Origin: SHLQ01 sp047638715
GTDB lineage: Bacteria; Actinomycetota; Acidimicrobiia; Acidimicrobiales; SHLQ01
Direction of reading: 5' to 3'
Assembly: GCA_047638715.1 (NCBI GenBank)
Contig: JBLIMK010000001.1
Coordinates: 1-64,000 of the forward strand
DNA length: 64,000 nt
Below are positions 8,005 through 15,327 of the stretch, in pieces. The stretch's first letter is position 1; each line of letters starts with the position of its first letter. A program made the translations under genes and the position numbers. Under the pieces are notes generated by a model, which was not told the DNA's origin, did no database searches, and saw only the letters and a program-made list of their open reading frames with translations.

Positions 8005-9162
8005 ATGACAACCACGTTCGCCGACCTCGGCGTTTCGGACGATCTGTGCACCGCACTTGCCTCGCGGGGGATCACCGAACCATTTTCCATTCAAACCATC
8101 GCAATCCCAGATGCGCTCGCAGGCCGAGATGTCTGCGGCAAAGCCCAGACCGGGTCTGGCAAGACTCTCGCTTTTGGTATTCCCGTGATCGAACGAATTG
8201 GTACCTCTGCGCCAAAACGTCCGCTGGCCATTGCGCTCGTTCCGACGCGTGAGCTCGCAGTTCAAGTCGCCGAAGAGCTCGAGCCCTTGGCCAAGGCGCG
8301 CAACGTCCGAATCGCAGCCGTGTACGGCGGAGCGAACATCGAGCGTCAGATCGCGAAGTTCGAAAAAGGTGTCGACTTCGTCGTGGCGACCCCAGGGCGA
8401 ATGATCGACCTGGTCGAGCGGAAAGCCGTCACGCTCGCCGACCTCACGCACGTCATCGTTGACGAAGCAGACCGCATGGCCGACATGGGTTTCTTGCCCC
8501 AGGTCGAATGGTTGCTGCGCCAGGCCGACAATGAACATCAGACGCTCTTGTTCTCCGCGACGCTCGATGGTGTGGTCGACAGCCTGGTGCGCCGTTACCA
8601 AACCGATCCTGTCTTCCATGAAGTCGAGTCACCAGAGGTCACCGTCGATGAGATGACGCACCGGTTTGTTCAGGTGCATGGCATGGACAAGGTCAAGGTA
8701 GCTGCGAAGATCTCAAATTCGATGGGACGCACGATCATGTTCACCGCGACGAAACACATGGCCGACCGTCTCGCGAAAGAGTTGGCCGAACTCGGGGTTG
8801 ATGCCGCTGCGATTCATGGCGATCTTCGTCAGAATCATCGAGAAAAGGCGCTCAACGACTTTGGCGCTGGCAAGTTGGCGGTCTTGGTTGCGACCGATGT
8901 TGCGGCGCGCGGCATTCACGTCGATGACGTCGAGGTCGTTATTCACTTCGATCCGCCAGCGGAGCACAAGACGTACCTGCATCGCTCCGGTCGAACAGCG
9001 CGAGCTGGCAGCAAAGGACTCGTTGTCACGCTCGTTCTGTGGAACGAGGAACTCGAGGTTCGTCGCATGCAAAAGCGGGTCGGGCTCGATCTTCCCGTGA
9101 TCGAAATGTTCTCAAATGACGAACGGCTGAGCGATCTCGCGAGCTGGGATCCAGCCGCGTAG
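8005..9162 (+). CDS. DEAD-box ATP-dependent RNA helicase
   Basis: 385 residues with a complete DEAD-box core and almost no C-terminal extension. Visible motifs: F..LG with a Q motif (SIQTIAIPDAL), Walker A AQTGSGKT (~residue 48), PTRELA, TPGR, VDEAD (~residue 153), FSATL (~184), VLVATDVAARG (~292) and YLHRSGRTARAG (~326). It should unwind short RNA duplexes in ribosome assembly or mRNA turnover. The methylase downstream starts 4 nt after its stop, so the two are probably one transcription unit. The sequence does not tell which of the several actinobacterial DEAD-box paralogues this is. Confidence 0.95.
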   Translation: MTTTFADLGVSDDLCTALASRGITEPFSIQTIAIPDALAGRDVCGKAQTGSGKTLAFGIPVIERIGTSAPKRPLAIALVPTRELAVQVAEELEPLAKARNVRIAAVYGGANIERQIAKFEKGVDFVVATPGRMIDLVERKAVTLADLTHVIVDEADRMADMGFLPQVEWLLRQADNEHQTLLFSATLDGVVDSLVRRYQTDPVFHEVESPEVTVDEMTHRFVQVHGMDKVKVAAKISNSMGRTIMFTATKHMADRLAKELAELGVDAAAIHGDLRQNHREKALNDFGAGKLAVLVATDVAARGIHVDDVEVVIHFDPPAEHKTYLHRSGRTARAGSKGLVVTLVLWNEELEVRRMQKRVGLDLPVIEMFSNDERLSDLASWDPAA

Positions 9163-9166
9163 ACCT

Positions 9167-10984
9167 ATGTCGGGCCATGAGGCCAGTGAGGCCAGCCAGG
9201 CGATTGCGGCCTTTGTCGAGCGAGTCGAATCGCTGCGACTCAAAGATTCTGGCCGTGCAGCGATTGCATCGTTGGCACGGCATGTGGCGCGCACGATCGG
9301 TCTGGAATCACCCCCGGCCTTCGACCACGATCTCGTTCACCCGCCCCTCGATGCGATCTGCAGCGAATTTCACGACGGGTTGCTCGGGCCAGACCTCATG
9401 GGATCGACGTGGGAGCATCTCTTGTCGGCTGGGGCCCGGCGTCGTCAAGGCGCCCACTTCACACCTCGTGCTGTAGCCGAACGTGTTGTCGCTCTCGCGT
9501 TGGTGGACACCCCCGACGTCGGTTCGATTCCGCGGTCGATCTGGGACCCGGCCGCTGGAGGCGGGGCGTTCTTGCTGGCAGCGGCGCGGTTCGAGCACAG
9601 CGAGCGATCTGTTCCTCGCGACGAGATCGTTCGACAGCTCCACGCGACGGACATCGATCAGACATCGCTCGATGTTTGCGACAGTGCGCTGTGGATCTGG
9701 TCGGGCGGGTCCGCACGGCCAGCGACGTGGTGTTGTGATGCGGTGCTCGACCTCCCGGAACACTGGCCCCAAGACTTCGGTGCGATCGTTGGCAACCCTC
9801 CCTTTCTGGGACAACTTTCGGCCGACACGACCAGGGGGCGCGATCGCCAAGCTCGACTTCAAGCGATCTATCCAGAGGTGACTCAGGCCTATCTCGATGA
9901 AGCGGGGCTCTTCGTCGAACTTGGCCTTGGTCGGTTGCGGGTGGGCGGAGTGCTCGGTCTGGTGCTGCCACAGTCGATTCTCGGCGCCCGCGACGCCGAG
10001 GCCGTGCGCCGTTCAGCGCTAAGACAGGCCGACCTTCGTGTTCTTTGGGTCGATGAAGGTCAGAGTTTCGACGCGGCGGTCGATGTTTGTGCTCCCGTCC
10101 TGGCGAAGCGGCCGGTCGCATCGACTCCTTGGGAAGAAGCTGAACAGGGAGAGACGGCCGTCATGCGCGGCGATCATGACCTTGGATCGATCGTCGCTCC
10201 CTCGTCGACCTCCTGGGCGCCCCTCTTGGCCTTCGCACTTGGCGTTCCTTCGGTGGCCTTGGGGGATGACGCTGGCACGCTCGGCGAACGTTCGACCGTC
10301 ACCGCTGGATTCCGTCAGCACTTCTACGGGATCGCTGGCGCGGTTGTCGACGATACACCGGCCTCGAATGGCAGACCCCGCCTCGTGACGGCAGGTGCCA
10401 TCGAACCCCTCGCATCCAACTGGGGTCGGACCGCCGTACGTTTTGGTGGTCGCGGTTGGCTGGCTCCAACGCTCGACCTGTCTGCGATCGAGGACGACAA
10501 GGTCAGACAGTGGTTCGCCGCTCGATGTGTCCCAAAACTCTTACTCGCGTCTCAAACCCGAGTTATCGAGGTGGTCGTCGACGATGCGGCGGAGATGGTG
10601 CCTTCGGTTCCCGTGGTCAGCGTCGAGCCGATCGACGAGTCCGAGATCTGGCATCTCGCTGCAGCGCTCGGGGCTCCAGCGATCAGCGCGTGGATGCTCT
10701 CGACGGCAGCAGGTACAGGCTTGAGTCACGATGCGATCCGTGTCCGTGCACGCACGCTCGCTGATGTGCCACTCCCGGTGCCGAGCAAGGCGTGGGATAG
10801 CGGCGCTGAGCACGCACGAGCGGCCTCGGAGGCACACGACGCTGGTGACGACGCCGCATACGTTGAACACCTCCGAAGCCTCGCTACGACGATGAATGCG
10901 GCCTACGGTGTATCAGACGACGTGGGACGATGGTGGTGGGAAAGACTTCGCCTTCCTGCGGGTTTCACCGAAGACGCGTACTGA
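9167..10984 (+). CDS. Solitary N6-adenine DNA methyltransferase (Eco57I/TaqI-like)
   Basis: 605 residues. An N-terminal helical part with a GSTWEHLL / ARRRQGAHFTPRAVAERVV stretch precedes the SAM-binding motif I, DPAAGGGAFLLAA (~residue 126), and the catalytic motif IV, NPPF (~residue 210). This is the layout of the N6_Mtase/Eco57I group, and the long C-terminal half probably holds target recognition. No restriction endonuclease, specificity subunit or BREX/DISARM partner lies nearby. The gene is packed between a DEAD-box helicase (4-nt gap) and metX (8-nt gap), as a resident chromosomal gene would be. It could be a regulatory orphan methylase or methylate another substrate; NPPF favours adenine N6. 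Confidence 0.85.
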   Translation: MSGHEASEASQAIAAFVERVESLRLKDSGRAAIASLARHVARTIGLESPPAFDHDLVHPPLDAICSEFHDGLLGPDLMGSTWEHLLSAGARRRQGAHFTPRAVAERVVALALVDTPDVGSIPRSIWDPAAGGGAFLLAAARFEHSERSVPRDEIVRQLHATDIDQTSLDVCDSALWIWSGGSARPATWCCDAVLDLPEHWPQDFGAIVGNPPFLGQLSADTTRGRDRQARLQAIYPEVTQAYLDEAGLFVELGLGRLRVGGVLGLVLPQSILGARDAEAVRRSALRQADLRVLWVDEGQSFDAAVDVCAPVLAKRPVASTPWEEAEQGETAVMRGDHDLGSIVAPSSTSWAPLLAFALGVPSVALGDDAGTLGERSTVTAGFRQHFYGIAGAVVDDTPASNGRPRLVTAGAIEPLASNWGRTAVRFGGRGWLAPTLDLSAIEDDKVRQWFAARCVPKLLLASQTRVIEVVVDDAAEMVPSVPVVSVEPIDESEIWHLAAALGAPAISAWMLSTAAGTGLSHDAIRVRARTLADVPLPVPSKAWDSGAEHARAASEAHDAGDDAAYVEHLRSLATTMNAAYGVSDDVGRWWWERLRLPAGFTEDAY

Positions 10985-10992
10985 GGAACGAA

Positions 10993-12201
10993 ATGTCCAC
11001 TGCACAACCCGAGGAGAACTCGTCTCTCGCTGCACGCCGAGGCTGGTCTGACGCATTTCCCGCGTCGGGAGCGTGGAAGCCAGGCGATCCGGTCGGAGCG
11101 CGTCAGTTCTACACATTGCCTCGCCCTCTCGCGCTCGAAGGTGGAGGTGTGCTGCCCGAGGTCACGCTCGCCTATGAAACATGGGGCGAACTGAACGAAG
11201 CCGGCGACAACGCTGTGCTGATCTGCCACGCACTCACAGGCGATGCGCATGTGACGGGCGGCGGCGGAGGCACGTACACCGCTGAGGGTTGGTGGTCTCG
11301 AATCGTCGGCCCGAGCGCGGCGATCGACACGAATGAGTACTTCGTTGTATGCACGAACGTGTTGGGTGGATGCCAGGGGTCCACAGGACCAGCTTCGATG
11401 AACCCCGCGACCGGGAAACCCTATGGATCATCGTTTCCCCAGGTGAGCAATCGCGACATCGTCCGAAGCCAGGTGTGTTTGGCCGACGCCCTCGGAATTG
11501 GAGCATGGTTCAGCATCGTTGGTGGCTCGATGGGCGGAATGGCTGTTCTCGAATGGGCCGCGATGTATCCGGATCGGGTTCGTTCGATCGCACCGATCGC
11601 GACGACGCTCGCCGCAACTCCGCAACAAATCGCCTGGTCGGCTGTTGGTCGGCTCGCGATCGCGAACGATGTGAACTTCAACAATGGCGACTACTACGAC
11701 CAAGACGCCGGCCCTGGAAATGGTCTTGCGATCGCGCGCGAGATCGCACTGATCCACTACCGGAGTGACCAGGAGTGGAGCGAGCGATTCGGCCGCGATC
11801 CTGTGGATCGCCTCGACTCGTTTGGTCAATGGGGCCGCTTTCAGGTCGAGGCCTACCTCGATCATCACGGAAACAAATTTCCCTACCGATTTGATGCCAA
11901 CAGTTATGTCGTTCTGAACCGAACTATGGATTTGCACGACGTCGGTCGCGGCCGTGGGGGCGCAGTGGCCGCGTTATCGAAATTCGCTGGTCGTTCGATG
12001 ACCGTGTCGGTGACGTCGGATTTCCTGTATCCCGAGATTCAGCAAGTCGAACTCGCGAAAGCGCTGAGCAACGACGGTCGGTCTTGTGAGCATCACACGA
12101 TCGAGTCCGTGTTTGGCCATGATGGATTCCTGGTCGAACACGACAAGCTCGCTCCGATGCTTGAAGATTTCTTTGCCAAGGTGAAGGTCGAGACCCCCTG
12201 A
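10993..12201 (+). CDS. metX: Homoserine O-acyltransferase (MetX type)
   Basis: Alpha/beta-hydrolase-fold enzyme that acylates homoserine, using acetyl-CoA (or succinyl-CoA in some members), at the entry of methionine synthesis. 402 residues, full length. The catalytic triad is visible: Ser in GGSMGGM (~178), Asp in VTSDFLYP (~343) and His in FGHDGFL (~376). Other family blocks are ICHALTGDAH, NVLGGCQGSTGP and the FPQVSNRDIV segment. I have not assigned acetyl against succinyl preference from residues. Start: the ATG at 10993 with GAGG at 10983-10986; the frame extends upstream only as a shadow of the methylase. The Fpg gene follows after 3 nt. Confidence 0.95.
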   Translation: MSTAQPEENSSLAARRGWSDAFPASGAWKPGDPVGARQFYTLPRPLALEGGGVLPEVTLAYETWGELNEAGDNAVLICHALTGDAHVTGGGGGTYTAEGWWSRIVGPSAAIDTNEYFVVCTNVLGGCQGSTGPASMNPATGKPYGSSFPQVSNRDIVRSQVCLADALGIGAWFSIVGGSMGGMAVLEWAAMYPDRVRSIAPIATTLAATPQQIAWSAVGRLAIANDVNFNNGDYYDQDAGPGNGLAIAREIALIHYRSDQEWSERFGRDPVDRLDSFGQWGRFQVEAYLDHHGNKFPYRFDANSYVVLNRTMDLHDVGRGRGGAVAALSKFAGRSMTVSVTSDFLYPEIQQVELAKALSNDGRSCEHHTIESVFGHDGFLVEHDKLAPMLEDFFAKVKVETP

Positions 12202-12204
12202 GTC

Positions 12205-12984
12205 GTGCCCGAGCTCATCGAGGTCGAATATTATCGAGCCGCCCTAGAGCCGCTGGTCGGGTCGACCGTGAACGAGATCATCATCCCGAATGCGCGTTAT
12301 GTGCGTCCGGCCGACACGCCGGTACAGGTCTTCGACCAACTCATCGGCGCTCGACTCGTCTCTGTTGGTCGTAGAGGAAAATTGTTATTGGCCCAGTTCA
12401 CCGATGACTTTGTAGTGGGCCTTCGATTTGGCATGACCGGTCGGTTGTTGATCGATGGCGCGGGCCCGATCGAGTCCTTGGAGTACTCGTCTTCTCGAAA
12501 CGATCCGGCGTGGGATCGTGCAATCCTCGTTCTCGATGACACTCGTGTCAGTGTCCGAGACCAGCGCAGGCTTGGTTCGATCGAGCTCGATCCTCGAACC
12601 GATGACCTCGGGACCGAGGCTTCGACGATCCAGGGGACGGAGCTTCGAGCCGCTCTTCTGGGCCGTCGGAAGCCCATCAAGACGGCATTGCTCGATCAGC
12701 ACCTCATTGCCGGCCTCGGAAATCTGCTCGTCGACGAAATCTTGTGGCGGGTTGGTATCGCACCGAGCCGCTCCTCGTCCGAACTGGCCGACGATGAGAT
12801 TGAGACGCTGGCCGAAGCGATTCCGGCAACGGTGGCCCACCTGACGAAACGTGGTGGTTCGCATCGAGGGGACAGCTTCGAGGTCCGAACGCCTGGTGCA
12901 ACGTGTCCGCGATGCGGAGGTGCGATGGGCCGTTCGCTGATCGGCGGCAGATCCAGCTGGTGGTGCGCATCGCATCAGATGTGA
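12205..12984 (+). CDS. Fpg/Nei-family DNA glycosylase with a C3H zinc finger
   Basis: 259 residues. The N-terminus MPELIEVEYYRAALEPLVG has the catalytic Pro2 and Glu3 of formamidopyrimidine/endonuclease VIII glycosylases, and the H2TH part contains DQHLIAGLGNLLVDEILW. The C-terminal finger reads CPRCGGAM then WWCASHQM: Cys, Cys, Cys and His, with His in place of the usual fourth Cys. It excises oxidised purines or pyrimidines and nicks the abasic site. IEVE replaces the PEVE typical of Fpg, so it may belong to one of the actinobacterial Nei/Fpg2 subgroups; the exact lesion range cannot be told. The GTG start is 3 nt after metX. Confidence 0.9.
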   Translation: MPELIEVEYYRAALEPLVGSTVNEIIIPNARYVRPADTPVQVFDQLIGARLVSVGRRGKLLLAQFTDDFVVGLRFGMTGRLLIDGAGPIESLEYSSSRNDPAWDRAILVLDDTRVSVRDQRRLGSIELDPRTDDLGTEASTIQGTELRAALLGRRKPIKTALLDQHLIAGLGNLLVDEILWRVGIAPSRSSSELADDEIETLAEAIPATVAHLTKRGGSHRGDSFEVRTPGATCPRCGGAMGRSLIGGRSSWWCASHQM

Positions 12985-12989
12985 GGAGC

Positions 12990-12995
12990 TACCCT
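12990..12995 (+). promoter_or_regulatory. -10-like box (TACCCT) for a leaderless small gene
   Basis: TACCCT ends 7 nt before the GTG at 13003, just after the Fpg gene. There is no Shine-Dalgarno at a useful distance: GAGGAG at 12983-12988 is 14 nt away. Confidence 0.3.
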
Positions 12996-13002
12996 CAGCA
13001 TC

Positions 13003-13275
13003 GTGCACGCACCGTTGACGTTGCTCTCCGATTCGATAACGACGATCTCATTCCTCCTCATCAGCCAAGTTGATGAAGGTGACATTGAGATCGTCAACAT
13101 CCGCGAGACCGATGCCAGGCTCGGGCCGCTCGTCTTCACGCTCGTCGGTCTTGGCTGTGCCACGCTGATGGTCACCATCGTATTTTGGTGGCTGACGAGA
13201 CCGCGCCAGCCTGTCGATATCGACCAAGGGTTGTACGCACCTCACGATCGAGTTCAAGGAGACGTTGATGGATGA
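13003..13275 (+). CDS. Small single-span membrane protein, unknown
   Basis: 90 residues that I do not recognise. There is a weakly hydrophobic N-terminal part, an acidic stretch (QVDEGDIEIVNIRETDARLG) and one clear membrane helix, LVFTLVGLGCATLMVTIVFWWL (~residues 43-64), followed by a polar tail. Topology suggests the N-terminus outside and the C-terminus in the cytoplasm. Its 3' end overlaps the next small gene by 8 bp, so the pair are probably coupled. The start is GTG with a -10-like hexamer just upstream. Confidence 0.6.
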   Translation: MHAPLTLLSDSITTISFLLISQVDEGDIEIVNIRETDARLGPLVFTLVGLGCATLMVTIVFWWLTRPRQPVDIDQGLYAPHDRVQGDVDG

Positions 13276-13492
13276 CTTTGATCCAGCCGAGATGGTCAGC
13301 CGATTCAAGGAACGGTCAGCGGCCGTGAAGAAGAGAAATCTTCCTCCTGTTGGGGGTGACGAACGGGCGCTATTTATTGCCCAAGCGCAAACGGATTTCC
13401 GCGATTTTGCGATGATCGGCGACGCTGAAGCTGCGCTGAGCGACGGGATTCTGACGCTTACGATCGATCTTCGGCCGGCAAGTGGGGACTGA
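13268..13492 (+). CDS. Small hypothetical protein
   Basis: 74 residues from the ATG at 13268, with AAGGAG at 13256-13261, one of the better ribosome-binding sites in the window; a TTG just upstream is ignored. The sequence is polar (MDDFDPAEMVSRFKERSAAVKKR) with a short beta-rich end (GILTLTIDLRP). No family is recognised. It overlaps the membrane protein upstream, and I infer a shared role. A tRNA gene follows 31 nt downstream. Confidence 0.6.
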   Translation: MDDFDPAEMVSRFKERSAAVKKRNLPPVGGDERALFIAQAQTDFRDFAMIGDAEAALSDGILTLTIDLRPASGD

Positions 13493-13523
13493 GCTTCCTC
13501 GCTGCTAACATCATGGCCTGTTC

Positions 13524-13596
13524 GCGGACGTAGCTCAGTTGGTAGAGCATCACCTTGCCAAGGTGAGGGTCGCCAGTTCGAATCTGGTCGTCCGCT
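13524..13596 (+). tRNA. tRNA-Gly (GCC)
   Basis: Cloverleaf with acceptor arms GCGGACG (13524) and CGTCCGC (13589-13595), D-arm GCTCAGTTGGTAGAGC, anticodon stem-loop CACCTTGCCAAGGTG with anticodon GCC, T-arm CCAGTTCGAATCTGG and discriminator T. The CCA end is not encoded. Confidence 0.97.
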
Positions 13597-13601
13597 CAAC
13601 A

Positions 13602-13645
13602 GAACTGCGGGTCTTCTCTTCCTCTGAAGAGCGGGCCCGCAGTTC
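13602..13645 (+). terminator. Hairpin terminator after tRNA-Gly
   Basis: A perfect 10-bp outer stem, GAACTGCGGG with CCCGCAGTTC, and an inner stem CTCTTC/GAAGAG form a long hairpin starting 5 nt after the tRNA. It is followed by a short T-containing tail (ACATTTTC). Confidence 0.75.
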
Positions 13646-13950
13646 ACATTTTCACACAATGCCTCGTTTCGCATGATCTTGATCCAGAATTCGCGCGACC
13701 TGTGGTCAAATATGACGGCGGCATGACGAAAACGTGTCGACTCTCCAAGGGCGCGGAGACATTTGCCGATTTGCGACCTACGGTCTCGGCCTGAGAGGGA
13801 TGGGGCCACAAACGCTGGCTTCAACCCGTCGCACGAGCGTGTGCGTCCGTAGCGCGGAGGGGCCTACGGACGCACACCCTGCGGCCGGTTTGGCGAGCGT
13901 ACGGTTTCAAGTTCCCGTATTGGATTGAACCCGCTACGGTAAGGGGCCGT
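13646..13950 (+). other. Gene-free spacer between two tRNA genes
   Basis: 305 bases with no convincing coding frame; the short frames here are shadows of tRNA sequence. It holds the strong inverted repeat at 13839-13877 and, just before tRNA-Cys, a possible -10 (TACGGT, 13936-13941) with no strong -35. I see nothing else in it. Confidence 0.6.
13839..13877 (+). repeat. Perfect 14-bp inverted repeat
   Basis: GTGTGCGTCCGTAG (13839-13852) and its exact complement CTACGGACGCACAC (13864-13877) enclose an 11-nt GC-rich loop. It could be a terminator of actinobacterial type without a U-tract, a processing signal, or part of a small RNA. No coding gene is adjacent; the nearest are tRNA genes about 70 nt downstream and 240 nt upstream. 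Confidence 0.7.
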
Positions 13951-14025
13951 GCGTCGGTGCCCGAGCGGCCCAAGGGAACGGCCTGCAAAGCCGTACAGTC
14001 GCGGGTTCAAATCCCGCCCGGCGCT
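13951..14025 (+). tRNA. tRNA-Cys (GCA)
   Basis: Acceptor arms GCGTCGG and CCGGCGC, anticodon stem-loop CGGCCTGCAAAGCCG with anticodon GCA, T-arm GCGGGTTCAAATCCCGC, and discriminator T as required for Cys identity. The next three bases (14026-14028) are CCA, so the 3' end appears to be encoded. Confidence 0.97.
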
Positions 14026-14087
14026 CCAAGTCGAAAAGTTTGTGATGACGGAAGAGTTTGCCAGCGAGATCTGGAGGTGCCTGAACA

Positions 14088-15152
14088 GTGAGTGACATGT
14101 TCCAAGGTCCCGGTTGGTGGATGGCATCGGACGGCAGGTGGTATTCGCCGGAGCGTCATCCGGACGAGAAGTATCGCAAGCAGTTCATGACGCCGCGCGA
14201 GGTTCCGTCATCGGCGTTCCCGAGCGTCGGCCTGGACATATCCGACCCCGGTGTTGATGAGACGCGAAACTCGCCATTCTCAGAGATGGTCCGAAGTGTT
14301 ACCGATGATGAGGTCGCCGTAACGCCTCAACCAGAGGAGGTCTCACCAACGACTAATGACGTTGCTTGGCCGGCGTTACCCGATGACGCGAAGACGTCGG
14401 ACTTGGTAAACGATGTCGATGGGCAAGCAGCAATTCTTCCAACGACCGCGGCTCCATTGGTGGAGCCCGCCTCTGAACCCAATGTGCAGCGCCGCGGCTT
14501 CTCCGTTGCTTCACGAGCGATAACCGAGCCTTCCGAACGGCCGGTCTTTGAACACGCGGTTCCGCCGTCGGTAGTGGATGCTCCAGCGACCCAGCGGGTC
14601 GTGGGGCGGACCGAACTGGAACTTGAACTCAGCCGAGCTCATCGCGCGGCCGGCATTACGATGGGTCGCCAATCAACTGAGCCCGCTGGTTTAGCGGCAG
14701 CGCCACGGGTGTCGACGCCTATGGCGCTTGTGCACGTCCCAGGTGCAGCTGCGCCGTTCCATCACGTGACGACGTTCGATCGCGTGATCGCATCACTGGT
14801 TTTCTTGACGGGCGTGGCAATGATCGTGGGCTCGTTCCTTCATTGGACCACCGGATCTTTGGAAGAGACAGGGTGGGATCGTGGCGACGGCATCGTGGCT
14901 GTGATCGCAGGTGTGCTGGGATCGGCCGCTGCGGGACCGATCTTTGTGGGGTACAGACACGTCGTTCCCAAGCTCCTCGCCGTTATCGCTGGGCTGGCCG
15001 GAGTTGTGGCGGTGGGATTCGTCGCCATCGACGTCCTGCTCGACGAGGCAGCAACGGGTACGAACCTGGGAATTGGTTTTGGGGTCGTCCTCGTCGCAGC
15101 GATAACGATGATCGGTGCTGGACTTGCCAATCGTGGCGAGGACCGCGAATGA
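14088..15152 (+). CDS. Membrane protein with an N-terminal WW-ASDGRWY (DUF2510-like) motif
   Basis: 354 residues. The first 25 residues hold GPGWWMASDGRWYSPERHP, a short Trp-rich motif like DUF2510 that is common at the ends of actinobacterial membrane proteins. A long low-complexity acidic/Pro-rich linker (~25-220) follows, then about four membrane helices: VIASLVFLTGVAMIVGSFL, IVAVIAGVLGSAAAGPIFVG, LLAVIAGLAGVVAVGFVAI and IGFGVVLVAAITMIGAGL. The motif and linker are probably cytoplasmic and may bind a partner. The function is unknown. The GTG at 14088 has GGAGG at 14073-14077 (10 nt away); an ATG at 14097 is the alternative. It is convergent with tRNA-Val. Confidence 0.8.
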   Translation: MSDMFQGPGWWMASDGRWYSPERHPDEKYRKQFMTPREVPSSAFPSVGLDISDPGVDETRNSPFSEMVRSVTDDEVAVTPQPEEVSPTTNDVAWPALPDDAKTSDLVNDVDGQAAILPTTAAPLVEPASEPNVQRRGFSVASRAITEPSERPVFEHAVPPSVVDAPATQRVVGRTELELELSRAHRAAGITMGRQSTEPAGLAAAPRVSTPMALVHVPGAAAPFHHVTTFDRVIASLVFLTGVAMIVGSFLHWTTGSLEETGWDRGDGIVAVIAGVLGSAAAGPIFVGYRHVVPKLLAVIAGLAGVVAVGFVAIDVLLDEAATGTNLGIGFGVVLVAAITMIGAGLANRGEDRE

Positions 15153-15175
15153 GGGTGTGAGCGAAGCGAGATTTG

Positions 15176-15249
15176 TGGGCCGTACAGGACTTGAACCTGT
15201 GACTTCCACCATGTCGAGGTGGCACTCTAGCCAACTGAGTTAACGGCCC
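15176..15249 (-). tRNA. tRNA-Val (GAC)
   Basis: On the minus strand, acceptor arms GGGCCGT and ACGGCCC, anticodon stem CCACC/GGTGG around loop TCGACAT with anticodon GAC, T-arm ACAGGTTCAAGTCCTGT and discriminator A. CCA is not encoded. Confidence 0.96.
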
Positions 15250-15327
15250 GAAGGCTCGCCACGATAGCAGTGCCTGTCGGCGATGCGACAACCAGCCGCA
15301 GCCGTTTGTGATGTGCGAGAGTGGGTT

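Noticed and set aside
9167..10984. Possibility that the methylase is part of a BREX, DISARM or restriction-modification island
   Set aside because: No nuclease, helicase of the right class, PglZ, or specificity subunit nearby; the DEAD-box neighbour is an ordinary RNA helicase and other neighbours are metX and fpg.
13048..13824. Long minus-strand frame containing GRPDSNWRPSPWQGDALPTE
   Set aside because: This is the well-known false translation across a tRNA (here tRNA-Gly), antisense to real small genes; not a protein.
13864..14127. Minus-strand frame with GRDLNPRLYGFAGRSLGPLG
   Set aside because: Antisense translation of tRNA-Cys, a recurring database artefact.
14793..15212. Minus-strand frame starting MVEVTGSSPVRPTN
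   Set aside because: Another spurious tRNA-derived frame (tRNA-Val) running antisense to the membrane-protein gene.
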